Shown here one piece after another: positions 9,701 through 17,122 of a stretch of DNA of 64,000 bases. The first letter of the stretch is position 1. The number at the start of each line of letters is the position of its first letter. The stretch is from Vibrio panuliri (lineage in GTDB: Bacteria > Pseudomonadota > Gammaproteobacteria > Enterobacterales > Vibrionaceae): the NCBI RefSeq assembly GCF_009938205.1, contig NZ_AP019654.1:1116001-1180000 (forward strand), given 5' to 3'. The notes below the pieces were generated by a model, which saw nothing but the letters and a program-made list of their open reading frames with translations, was not told the origin of the DNA and did no database searches. Position numbers and translations under genes: made by a program.

Positions 9701-11917
9701 TTTGACGCGTCTAATGATGCCGTGCTTATTCAATACTCAGATAACTACACTAACTCCACCAACTACGATGCAATTACAGTGACTAAGCAAACCGAAGTCT
9801 ATAAAAAGGTTTTGGAACAAGGTGAAGGCGGCATTATTGAAGAGTTTAATGCTTTCAATGGTGAATGGTTACTGAAGATGGTCGCTGCAACGGGTAACCC
9901 AACGGCTATTGCTAACAACCGTAAAGAGAAACGTGGCATTATCGGCGCCTATAAATTCGTGAACTGCTTGCTAGCCCAGTCTGATATCATTTGGGTGCCG
10001 ATGTCTGTGGCAGAGATGCTGCGCGTCGCCGGCAATATCGGTCTTAAAATGTCGGACGGTGACTTTTCCCGCAAATCACAAGGTTACCAATCTGGCGCTA
10101 TTTCAGATGATGTCCTATTTGTAGGTTTTAAAGATCAGCAGATGTATTTGTTACCGCTTGAGGTAAAGGCGGGGCAAAAACAGACTCACAGTAAAGGGGT
10201 AAAGCAGGCACTTGAACTAAAACGTTACTTGTCTGAAGACATCCTCGGTCGAGATGACTTGGCTGGTAACCTATATCGTGGTTTGTTTATTCGCCAGGTG
10301 CTGATGCAGGTGGATAAGTATCAACTTTACGATCTGTACGAAGATAACTACTTCGATGCATTCCTCAATCAACGTGAATGGTGGCTTCAAGGAGACTATG
10401 GTCTAGCGGACATTGCAGAGTACCCGAAAGGGTTCTTGGTTTCCTTAGTAGAAAATGACACCTTCATCTGCGAGAGCTTTGAAGAAGTGGATGATATCCT
10501 GAAAATAGAACTACCTGTAAGTGATGTTACCAAGTTTATTGCTACGCCATTACAGATGCTCATCAATGACATCCGTCCGGAAAAACTGTGTGCGATACCT
10601 GAGCAGTACATCTTGAAAGGACAAACTTCCGGCGTTACGTCGATTTCAATGTCAACAAAGCCAGAGTCAGATACTGCTCACGCTAAGTATGAGCCGGACT
10701 TAGATACCGGAGTAGACGCGGTTGCACCGACCACACCAGCCACTGCTGAGCCAAAGCTATTAGTCGATGACCAGCGGTTGGTCAAAAATGGCACTGAGTC
10801 GCTTAAAGTACTGATTGGTCACGATGTACGTAACCAAGAACCGATGCTGTGGGAGCCGACCAATACCGCCAAATTTATGAATACTAACACCGGTATCATA
10901 GGCACTATGGGTACGGGTAAAACCCAGTTCACTAAATCAGTGATTACTCAGCTTTACCGTAACCAAGCAGACAACGTAAACAGCGCATCAATAGGTATGC
11001 TGATTTTCGATTACAAGTCTGATTACGTAGACGATAAGTTCCAGCAAGCGACAGCGGGTAAGAAGTTTAACCTTCATAAACTGCCATATAACCCATTGAG
11101 TTTGTTTGGTGATACGCCAATGTTGCCTGTGCATACCGCACGTGGTTTTTCTGAAACCATGGGTAAAGCGTTTGGTTTAGGACAAAAACAGCAACTACGC
11201 CTGCGTAAGCTGGTGGGTGAAGCTTATGAGTTGGCTGGTATTCGCAAAGCAGATCCAAGCACTTGGACAAAACCAGCACCAACAATCTCACAGGTGTGGG
11301 ACTTGTTTATTGAAACTGATCCAGACGAAGATTCGTTATACGCGGCACTTGAAAGCCTATACGAACTAGAGATTTTCGAAGACGACAATACCAAGTGTAT
11401 GAGCCTTTACGATCTTGTTGATGGAATTACAGTTATTGAGTTGGCAGGTTATCCGTCAGAGATCCAAAACCTCGTAGTAGCATTAACACTGGATTTGTTC
11501 TACTCACAAATGCAGAAGAAAGGTAAGCCAGAAGTTCAAGGTGATTTCCGACAAATCACTAAGATGATCTTAGTGGATGAGGCGGATAACTTCATGTCTC
11601 AGAACTTCCCAAGCTTACGTAAGATCTTGAAGGAAGGCCGTGAGTATGGTGTTGGTGTGATTCTGTCTACTCAAGACATTACGCACTTCCAAACAGGCGA
11701 GAACGACTACTCAAGTTATGTGCTTACATGGGTAGTTCACCGTGTGGCGAAGATTCGCCCGCAAGAGCTTAAAGCCATGTTTGGTGTAAACGAAAAAGCA
11801 GAACAAGAGAAGCTAATGGAAACCATCAATAAGCTAGAAAAGCACTACAGCTTATACATCGATGGTGCTAAGAAGATAGTCAAGATGCGAGATAGAGCAT
11901 TTTGGGAGCTAATGTAG
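6713..11917 (+). CDS. dptH: DNA phosphorothioation-dependent restriction protein DptH (HerA-like ATPase, possible nuclease)
   Basis: Large subunit (about 1734 aa) of the DptFGH restriction complex. The C-terminal third is a HerA/FtsK-like ATPase: Walker A GTMGTGKT near residues 1397-1404 and Walker B MILVDEAD near 1618-1625. Upstream, SDDVLFVGF followed by LPLEVKAG (Asp1132/Asp1133, Glu1150, Lys1152) has the spacing of a PD-(D/E)XK nuclease core; this is my inference. The N-terminal half has no recognised motif. The frame opens at GTG 6692, but ATG 6713 is preferred because GGAG lies 9 bases upstream; it overlaps dptG by 20 bases. It ends the operon ahead of a strong terminator. Confidence 0.9.
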   Translation: MYVKPFEDFLVELFVSDLDFEKAGERYHFKSPDSANSTRLYKSFMNLSKREINAAIGDELISLPVVNCGKINLIPVLHRDEKSLGTKTAESTTKHGFTENFISTLRDAVSGQNAQFKGSVLLVIHNSSLDTIISACDDVAKENSVWHPEKIKDALYDMIGIASKLRKVSECLLEQRYKQVNEDESTMFGFEGLHKVVQDGDLKFSELNLLDDPKILDWQDNPKQIEERLEQNRKLYDRIDRITKNENDPNELKEKLAEIDFGDKFISEHFGGDDAFGWKQSLTLGECFQEQQKNKQNLLELEPEILDRGELIAKSKSDTKAGQRERHLILLLEDEQQTFNLELSFLNGRVEKKQCSIQHDYNGAVEVTDINNTGGKRSRVLLEGTYTDSPVFFTLSLKRDKTAERFKFKVLAIRARDFHVDAFRTNFLIQPATTAKKTPQVVLQTGDKALEIAEQGSKVSLEKIGQEFDRGEVGTVDFQKIANESDELRFTVNNGEASLTFNIEGPDATDSLRLPLMLDQERHGKLFTRDDYFGLFRANSKVVLDNKENSPVGRRLTLLQWEAQQVAQRLLSGEIVDENPEGEQLSIADLEVSYPNLHIAYRELFDYCVDNRTLISLAGWGPKFRDLVKKVVQHYYEALDTIENDVVLNDQQKQLIKIGFITAEGREYISPFSPLVLAHSLELAQNIEADRSGSFKELPPVTVARLNARGLLPYLYDARNGFAFSQEDKDNSFWIALMPQQETSYAFVRRLVKDKVSEFKEAFSSLFSVGSQSTLIINSVNNHKNRELFLGLVDYVKGQKDKVCHIHVNLYDDKLLYSEFDRFAETGSHEELKARYEIDKGGTKAREQADMVVDLLRTRITYSKFENDKVDGEQAYAHLSFFLNNSKVEARDVNVEKQLSGVLCHGLMAGEASESEEGSYNTAFGLRGVDCANKPHLQIAQKLNSLIKPARRSGEKTSNAKSMSLMVSDNFKTLLDRSYENSIWTTIIDPKVTLDFFDASNDAVLIQYSDNYTNSTNYDAITVTKQTEVYKKVLEQGEGGIIEEFNAFNGEWLLKMVAATGNPTAIANNRKEKRGIIGAYKFVNCLLAQSDIIWVPMSVAEMLRVAGNIGLKMSDGDFSRKSQGYQSGAISDDVLFVGFKDQQMYLLPLEVKAGQKQTHSKGVKQALELKRYLSEDILGRDDLAGNLYRGLFIRQVLMQVDKYQLYDLYEDNYFDAFLNQREWWLQGDYGLADIAEYPKGFLVSLVENDTFICESFEEVDDILKIELPVSDVTKFIATPLQMLINDIRPEKLCAIPEQYILKGQTSGVTSISMSTKPESDTAHAKYEPDLDTGVDAVAPTTPATAEPKLLVDDQRLVKNGTESLKVLIGHDVRNQEPMLWEPTNTAKFMNTNTGIIGTMGTGKTQFTKSVITQLYRNQADNVNSASIGMLIFDYKSDYVDDKFQQATAGKKFNLHKLPYNPLSLFGDTPMLPVHTARGFSETMGKAFGLGQKQQLRLRKLVGEAYELAGIRKADPSTWTKPAPTISQVWDLFIETDPDEDSLYAALESLYELEIFEDDNTKCMSLYDLVDGITVIELAGYPSEIQNLVVALTLDLFYSQMQKKGKPEVQGDFRQITKMILVDEADNFMSQNFPSLRKILKEGREYGVGVILSTQDITHFQTGENDYSSYVLTWVVHRVAKIRPQELKAMFGVNEKAEQEKLMETINKLEKHYSLYIDGAKKIVKMRDRAFWELM

Positions 11918-11931
11918 CAAAGCTTTGATTT

Positions 11932-11957
11932 AAAACGCCCTTTTAGGGCGTTTTTTT
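11932..11957 (+). terminator. Terminator of the dptFGH operon
   Basis: Inverted repeat AAACGCCCT / AGGGCGTTT with a short T loop and a seven-T tail, 15 bases after the dptH stop. It separates the operon from the following nuclease gene, which must then have its own promoter. Confidence 0.9.
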
Positions 11958-11989
11958 ACCTTATTAGTACTAATACATTAACTCACATG

Positions 11990-12009
11990 TATAATTATAG
12001 GCATATAAT
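11990..12009 (+). promoter_or_regulatory. Probable -10 elements of the HNH nuclease gene
   Basis: Two perfect TATAAT hexamers (11990-11995 and 12004-12009) lie between the dptH terminator and the nuclease ORF. No good -35 is seen for either. A start site from the second would fall a few bases before ATG 12023, implying a very short leader and supporting that ATG over the upstream one at 11987. Confidence 0.45.
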
Positions 12010-12022
12010 TTGGGTGTTAGTC

Positions 12023-12892
12023 ATGGAACTCATCGATAAAATTCAAACGATCTCACGCTGGCGACGTGGAGATCAACGCGCTCCACATAAACCCTTAATG
12101 TTGTTATATGCTTTATCTCAATATAAGCAAGGCCATGAACGCTTGTTCAAGTTTGAGAGTGAAGTAGATAATCAGGTTAAAGAGCTACTGGTTCAGTACG
12201 GTCCTTCACGAAAGGCTTATCACCCGGAGTACCCTTTTTGGCGCTTAGCCAATGAAAAGGATCCATTTTGGGAATTAAAAAACGGTGAAGACTGTATCCC
12301 TCGTAAAAGTAATACCGACCCTAAAAAGTCGGAGCTCATTAAATATAATGTAATGGCAGGGTTTGACGCTTCCTCATATCAAAGCTTAATTTCTAATCCA
12401 GAAATGATAGAAAAGATTGCTTCAAAGCTAATTCAAGACAACTTCCCTGATACGTTACAAGAAGAGTTGTTTGTTCGTTTTGGCTTTGAGGTGGATACCT
12501 CGACCAAGCAACGTGACCCCAATTTCCGTAAGAATGTTCTACGAGCTTACAACTATCGATGTGCAGTGTGTGGTTTTGACTTAGCTTTAGATACTGTCCC
12601 AGTTGGAATTGAAGCTGCACATATAAAATGGAAGCAATATTCTGGCGTTTGTGAAGTGACGAATGGTGTTGCATTGTGCAGTATTCATCATAAGGCATTA
12701 GATAAAGGTGTGATTACATTCAATAGCGAACTGAGGGTTCAAGTATCACCTGCGACTATAGGAGGGGATATGGTCCAACGATTAATTTTTGATTACGAAA
12801 GTAAAAAGATTAGTTTGCCCAGAGATGTTTTATTATACCCATCAGATAAAGCAATCGAATGGCACATGAGAGAGGTTTATAAAACGTCATAA
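12023..12892 (+). CDS. Phosphorothioated-DNA-binding HNH restriction endonuclease (type IV-like)
   Basis: About 289 aa. The N-terminal half resembles the sulfur-binding domain of ScoMcrA-type enzymes: RGDQRAPHKPLMLLYAL followed by AYHPEYPFWRLA, where the YPFWRL segment matches the sulfur pocket region. The C-terminal half is an HNH domain with CAVC, AAHIKWK, NGVALC and IHHKALDKG, so the metal-binding and catalytic His/Asn residues appear intact. Known relatives cleave near PT-modified sites. ATG 12023 is chosen; ATG 11987 would place the start inside the likely promoter. It is separated from dptFGH by a terminator. Why a PT-targeting nuclease sits in a PT-making locus is unclear. Confidence 0.82.
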   Translation: MELIDKIQTISRWRRGDQRAPHKPLMLLYALSQYKQGHERLFKFESEVDNQVKELLVQYGPSRKAYHPEYPFWRLANEKDPFWELKNGEDCIPRKSNTDPKKSELIKYNVMAGFDASSYQSLISNPEMIEKIASKLIQDNFPDTLQEELFVRFGFEVDTSTKQRDPNFRKNVLRAYNYRCAVCGFDLALDTVPVGIEAAHIKWKQYSGVCEVTNGVALCSIHHKALDKGVITFNSELRVQVSPATIGGDMVQRLIFDYESKKISLPRDVLLYPSDKAIEWHMREVYKTS

Positions 12893-12998
12893 ATTTTTAT
12901 TGGAAAATATTTAATTAGTTGTTGGGCTTTTTAATGTTATTGGTACTGTTAATAATTTTTTAATTATACATGAATACTATTTTTATCAGGAAACTGTT

Positions 12999-13571
12999 TT
13001 GGCTTCTAAAGACTTAAAGATTTTATTTGATTACTTGGGTGATAAAGGTGCACAAGCAATAAGAAATATCAATGTGGTAACATATTTTTTATTGGCTGTA
13101 TGCTGCTTTGGTGGTGCTGGTATTTGGGTCCCGATGTTGGCAAAAGGAAATGATGTAGTGTATCTTTCTGGCGCGAATGTATTCACGTTTACATTTGCTT
13201 TACTTGGTTCTCTATTATGTGAACAATTGTTTTTTAGTAAAAAAGACCTAAAAGAAAGAATTGATAATGCTATTGATAGTGGCAGAGTTAATGAGACTTG
13301 GGATGAAGAGATGGACAATGAAAAATTGTCATCTTGGGGACTTTTTTTTGGTGTTATTAATGGAGCTTTAGCTGTTGTATCATACAACTATTATCCAAAC
13401 GAAACATCATGGGTAAATGTTTTTACATTATGTTACTCTTTGCTTTTTTTCTTTCTTGCAACATCTGGAACTATAATTGAGAAAACGGGTGATGATGGCA
13501 ATGATTGTGCATCAGCTTCAATTAGAAAAGAGTTGCAAAATAGTTCTGGTGAGCCAGGTCGAGGTATTTAG
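12999..13571 (+). CDS. Four-helix membrane protein of unknown function, paired with a DGQHR protein
   Basis: 190 aa, not recognised. Hydrophobic segments at about residues 26-47, 56-79, 112-131 and 138-160 suggest four membrane helices, with a charged stretch (residues 80-110, many Lys/Asp/Glu) between helices 2 and 3 and a polar C-terminal tail. The start is TTG 12999, supported by AGGAAA about 7 bases upstream. The stop lies 3 bases before the ATG of the next gene, so the two are almost certainly co-transcribed. The region is visibly more AT-rich than dptFGH or dndBCDE, suggesting separate acquisition. It could anchor its DndB-like partner at the membrane; this is inference. Confidence 0.7.
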   Translation: MASKDLKILFDYLGDKGAQAIRNINVVTYFLLAVCCFGGAGIWVPMLAKGNDVVYLSGANVFTFTFALLGSLLCEQLFFSKKDLKERIDNAIDSGRVNETWDEEMDNEKLSSWGLFFGVINGALAVVSYNYYPNETSWVNVFTLCYSLLFFFLATSGTIIEKTGDDGNDCASASIRKELQNSSGEPGRGI

Positions 13572-13574
13572 ATC

Positions 13575-14723
13575 ATGAATATTCCAGTTTTGAATAAAAA
13601 TGAGTTTTATGCGATTAAAATTAGTCAACCATATGGTGACTTTTATTCAGTTGTCATTCAATCAGATATCTTACTCAAGCTTTGCCATAGCCGAGAAGCA
13701 GAGTATCGTGATGGGTTTATTTCTGGCGCTCAAAGGAAGCAAAGTGAAAGCCAAAAGAAAGATATTGCTAAGTTCATAGAAAGTGAACAAGCATGTTTTC
13801 CTAATAACATAATATTATCGGCTAACTATGATGAGCAAGATAACTTGCTAGAGTATGATTATCAATGGAAGTTTGAGCATATTCAAGGTGATCTATATAA
13901 GATATTTATACCTGATCTAAATATTAAATCCTGCTCTATTATTGATGGTCAGCATAGACTGAAAGCTTTTGAGTTAACAAAAACATCCCCAATGGCTATT
14001 AGTTGTTCAATATTTGATGCTTTAGAACCGCATGCTCAAGCAGAGATATTTGCAACTATTAATTTTAACCAAAGAAAAGTAGATAAGAGCTTAGCATATC
14101 AGTTATTTGGTGTGTCTCTAGAACATACAAATAGAAGTAGTTGGTCTCCCGATATGCTTGCTGTTTATTTTTGCAGAAAATTCAGCAAAAGTGGCGGTGT
14201 ACTTCATCGAAGAATTAATTATAGGATTAAAAATCAAGATGTTGATAGGAGTTGGAATTTTTCGACATCATCATTTGTTGATGGGTTAGTTAAGCTAATA
14301 AGTAAAAGGCCAAAACTGGATAGGTATACGATTTATGATCGCACATTGAGTGGTTCTCCAAGTAGACAGAGATTACAGAATGAAGTTGACTGTCCATTAC
14401 GTCCAATGTATCAAGAGGAAAATGACCTAGCTATTGAGCAAATTCTTACAGCTTACTTTGAAGCAGTGAATAAGCATATTTGGTCTAAAGTGAAAGACAA
14501 GTCAGACAATGTATTAGTTTCCAATATAGGTTTATTGTCGCTTTTTGAGGTCTTAGGAAAAGTACTCCTATCAAATGAAATAAACAGAGATCTATTAGAA
14601 CGATTTGACACTGTTTTTTCTAATGTTGATTATGAAGAGTTCAAAAATAAGGAACTATATCCTGCTTCCACAAAAGGAAAAACAGCGATGGTTGCGGAAC
14701 TTTTGAAGCAGATTGATATGTAG
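13575..14723 (+). CDS. DGQHR-domain protein (DndB-like)
   Basis: 382 aa with the hallmark IIDGQHRLKAFE (DGQHR at residues 124-128) followed by FATINFNQRKVDKSL, the signature of the DGQHR domain shared with DndB. It is distinct from the dndB of this locus, which carries INDGQHRRKAIE and a different C-terminus. DndB itself acts as a transcriptional repressor of dnd genes; whether this protein binds DNA, hydrolyses nucleotides or senses PT is unknown. It follows the membrane-protein gene with a 3-base gap and ends tail-to-tail with dndE. Base composition is AT-rich. Confidence 0.8.
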   Translation: MNIPVLNKNEFYAIKISQPYGDFYSVVIQSDILLKLCHSREAEYRDGFISGAQRKQSESQKKDIAKFIESEQACFPNNIILSANYDEQDNLLEYDYQWKFEHIQGDLYKIFIPDLNIKSCSIIDGQHRLKAFELTKTSPMAISCSIFDALEPHAQAEIFATINFNQRKVDKSLAYQLFGVSLEHTNRSSWSPDMLAVYFCRKFSKSGGVLHRRINYRIKNQDVDRSWNFSTSSFVDGLVKLISKRPKLDRYTIYDRTLSGSPSRQRLQNEVDCPLRPMYQEENDLAIEQILTAYFEAVNKHIWSKVKDKSDNVLVSNIGLLSLFEVLGKVLLSNEINRDLLERFDTVFSNVDYEEFKNKELYPASTKGKTAMVAELLKQIDM

Positions 14724-14754
14724 GGGGAGGGGGCTTGGGAGCCCTACCCCTACA
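14719..14754. terminator. GC-rich hairpin between convergent genes
   Basis: A long imperfect inverted repeat (TGTAGGGGGAGGGGGCT paired with AGCCCTACCCCTACA around TGGG) lies exactly between the DGQHR gene and dndE, overlapping the stop codon of the former. No T-tract follows on either strand, so it may act as a bidirectional RNA-stabilising or Rho-assisted end rather than a classic terminator. Confidence 0.55.
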
Positions 14755-14757
14755 TCC

Positions 14758-15105
14758 TTAAATTGAAGATGATAAATTAATTAATGTTTTATGGTTTCTT
14801 AAACTAGCAATCCCATCTTCTACATGTGCTGCCCAAGCTTGTTGGTATTCTTTAGTATCAAGATCAGGGTAGTACATCTTCAACATTAGCTCTGTTACAT
14901 CACTAGTCTCACCAAGCCAAGTATACTTATCCAACACAAGTGAGCCGTCTAACTTGGCTTCTTGGCCTTGATAACGGAAGTCACTTTCTATTGAACGGAA
15001 GAAAGCAATACGTGCCGATACGTTTGGAGTGATACCAGTATAGCCCTTCAACTTTTTAAGCTGCTCTTCAGTAGCGCGAGTCAGGTTCATACGATTAGGT
15101 AGCAT
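14758..15105 (-). CDS. dndE: DNA sulfur modification protein DndE
   Basis: 115-aa protein matching DndE, the smallest subunit of the DndCDE phosphorothioation complex. Family members are helical, tetramerise and bind nicked double-stranded DNA. Basic residues cluster at the N-terminus (NRMNLTRATEEQLKKLKGYTGI). The ATG overlaps the dndD stop by one base (TAATG), indicating translational coupling. It is the last gene of the dndBCDE operon and ends near the convergent hairpin. Confidence 0.93.
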   Translation of the reverse strand: MLPNRMNLTRATEEQLKKLKGYTGITPNVSARIAFFRSIESDFRYQGQEAKLDGSLVLDKYTWLGETSDVTELMLKMYYPDLDTKEYQQAWAAHVEDGIASLRNHKTLINLSSSI

Positions 15106-17114
15106 TACACAGCCTCCTTAGTTGTTTCTCTCCAGAAGTAACCTTCCTTCAAAGTTGAAGACTTAGTTGTACCGTCAAAACAGATTTCGTAAGTGCGAGC
15201 AATATCGTCTTGAATAAGACTGGTGTAGTTTCTATCGATTTCTGTATCAGTAGATAGAATCACAACTTGGTGGCTGGCGGTAGGGAAGTAATTTTCTACC
15301 AGTTTGTCACGGTGGTGCGAGTCTAAGCGACCTAGTGGTGTATCAATAATAATTGGCAGTTTACGACCCGATGTACGACCTAGTGCTTCTAAAATTGAGA
15401 TCGCGTAGATCTGTTTTTCGCCCGCAGACATTGCTTTACGATTGATCTTAATGCCGTGTTCATCGATTAACTCAACATCAAACGATGCTGGGTTAATCGA
15501 AGCGGATAGCTGCAAGTCTTCTTTACGAGCCAGCTTCTTGTAAGACTGCACAAACTCGTTTTCTAACTGCTTTACGCGAGCTTTAGTTAGCTGCTCCCCA
15601 AATTTCTCAAGTAATAAGATTGAGTTTTGAGCATTGCTAATACTCTGATCTTTATGGGATTGATCTTTGTTTTTATCGTGTAGTTTCTGAATCTGACGAG
15701 CTGTCTCTAGTGCTTGGCGCAATTCGCGTTTCGCTTCCTCAAGCAAAGCATGATACTCGATAATCAGTTTTTCTTTTTTCTTATCTAATGCGCGTACGTC
15801 TGCAAAAAGCTCTTGCACCTGCTCTTGTTCAGGAGCTCGTGCAATATTGTTTGAGGCGTTATCTATTTCTTCTTCTACGTTTTGAAGACGGGCTCGTGCT
15901 TCATCGAAACGTGAAAAAGACTCTTGAGATAGATTCGATAGTTGATAGTCAATAGTATTTGCTTGGCGGTCAGAGATATCTAAAAGCAGCTCGGCAGAAT
16001 CAAATTCACCCACGTGTGCTTTGAAGCTATCCGCAATGGCATTTTGAGCCATCTCTGTATCAAAACTTGGGTACTTTGAACGTAGCGTTTCTAAGAATGA
16101 GTCCAGCTCGTTACCAAAGTTTTGTTTCTTTTTAATCTGTTGTTCTTGCTTGATCTGAGTTTGAAGACGCTGCATGGCATTAGGTGCTAGTGCGAATGGA
16201 AGACTTGTCTCCATTTCCATGCGAATTTGCTTTTCGAGCTCGACTTTCTCTTTGAGCAAGCTATCTACTTTTTGTTGCTCATCTTCTCGAGTTTTAGCCC
16301 AAGCGCCGCCGTTTTGAGATAGCTTGTTTTCTAGACTAAGAATATCTCGCGATGTGAGCTCAATTTGTGCGTCAACGATGTCCGCTTTACCACGAAGTTT
16401 CTCTGCATTGCGCTCGTGGCTGATACGTTGCTCATCAAGAGAATCTATTTCCTCTTTTAACGATTGGCTTAGTGCACTAGAGCCTTGTTTCTTCAAGAAG
16501 ATATTTAAGTCACTCTTGAGTTTTGCGATAACATCTAAGCCCAGTAGACGACGGACAGCAGTCTTTAGCACTGTACCTGACTCATCTTCTGCCAGTTCTG
16601 CGATTTTTTCACCGTCGAAAAAGAACAAGTCAGCGATGCCTGTTGGGATCAGTTCGTTCAGGAACCCCTGACACTGCTCGTAGTTGAGCTCTGGGATTCG
16701 GAAGCCATCCTTCTCAAGACAAAGGCTATCTTTTTTACCACGCTTCCAACCACGAATGATTTTGTAGGTATTTTCTTCGCCGTTTTGGCTATATTTGAAC
16801 TCAAGCTCGATCGAGGCGTTATCTTGCACGCCACCATGCCCTACACCTTTGTGAATAAGCTCAGATAGAGCTTCAATATATTCGCCATTGGAAAGGACTT
16901 GGCTAAAAGATTGGCGCCCAAATAGAGCTAAACGCACAGCGGTTAGGATCGAAGTTTTACCAGCTCCGTTTAAACCGCCAAAAAGAATAATAGGTCGTTC
17001 AGTGCCTTTAATCGGCCCATTTTTACTTAGGCGGGCAGGAGCTGGGCGCAAGTCGATTTCATGAACGCCACGGAACACTCGAAAGTTGTTGAGAGTTAGT
17101 CTTGTAATTAACAT
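15105..17114 (-). CDS. dndD: DNA sulfur modification protein DndD (SMC-like ATPase)
   Basis: 669-aa SMC/Rad50-like ATPase of the DndCDE complex, thought to open or nick DNA so that sulfur can be introduced. Walker A GGLNGAGKTS is at residues 46-55. A long central coiled coil follows. Near the C-terminus are the ABC signature SAGEKQ (about residue 562) and Walker B PIIIDTPLGRLD (about 588). The start ATG follows the dndC stop by 8 bases and its 3' end overlaps dndE by one base. All ATPase motifs are intact. Confidence 0.95.
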   Translation of the reverse strand: MLITRLTLNNFRVFRGVHEIDLRPAPARLSKNGPIKGTERPIILFGGLNGAGKTSILTAVRLALFGRQSFSQVLSNGEYIEALSELIHKGVGHGGVQDNASIELEFKYSQNGEENTYKIIRGWKRGKKDSLCLEKDGFRIPELNYEQCQGFLNELIPTGIADLFFFDGEKIAELAEDESGTVLKTAVRRLLGLDVIAKLKSDLNIFLKKQGSSALSQSLKEEIDSLDEQRISHERNAEKLRGKADIVDAQIELTSRDILSLENKLSQNGGAWAKTREDEQQKVDSLLKEKVELEKQIRMEMETSLPFALAPNAMQRLQTQIKQEQQIKKKQNFGNELDSFLETLRSKYPSFDTEMAQNAIADSFKAHVGEFDSAELLLDISDRQANTIDYQLSNLSQESFSRFDEARARLQNVEEEIDNASNNIARAPEQEQVQELFADVRALDKKKEKLIIEYHALLEEAKRELRQALETARQIQKLHDKNKDQSHKDQSISNAQNSILLLEKFGEQLTKARVKQLENEFVQSYKKLARKEDLQLSASINPASFDVELIDEHGIKINRKAMSAGEKQIYAISILEALGRTSGRKLPIIIDTPLGRLDSHHRDKLVENYFPTASHQVVILSTDTEIDRNYTSLIQDDIARTYEICFDGTTKSSTLKEGYFWRETTKEAV

Positions 17115-17122
17115 TTCAGTAT

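Noticed and set aside
11987-12022. Upstream ATG for the HNH nuclease adding 12 residues
   Set aside because: It would fall inside the -10 region, and the added residues do not match the family start.
14719-15105. CRISPR or other direct-repeat array in the defence island
   Set aside because: No regularly spaced direct repeats were seen anywhere in the island; only the single hairpin between convergent genes.
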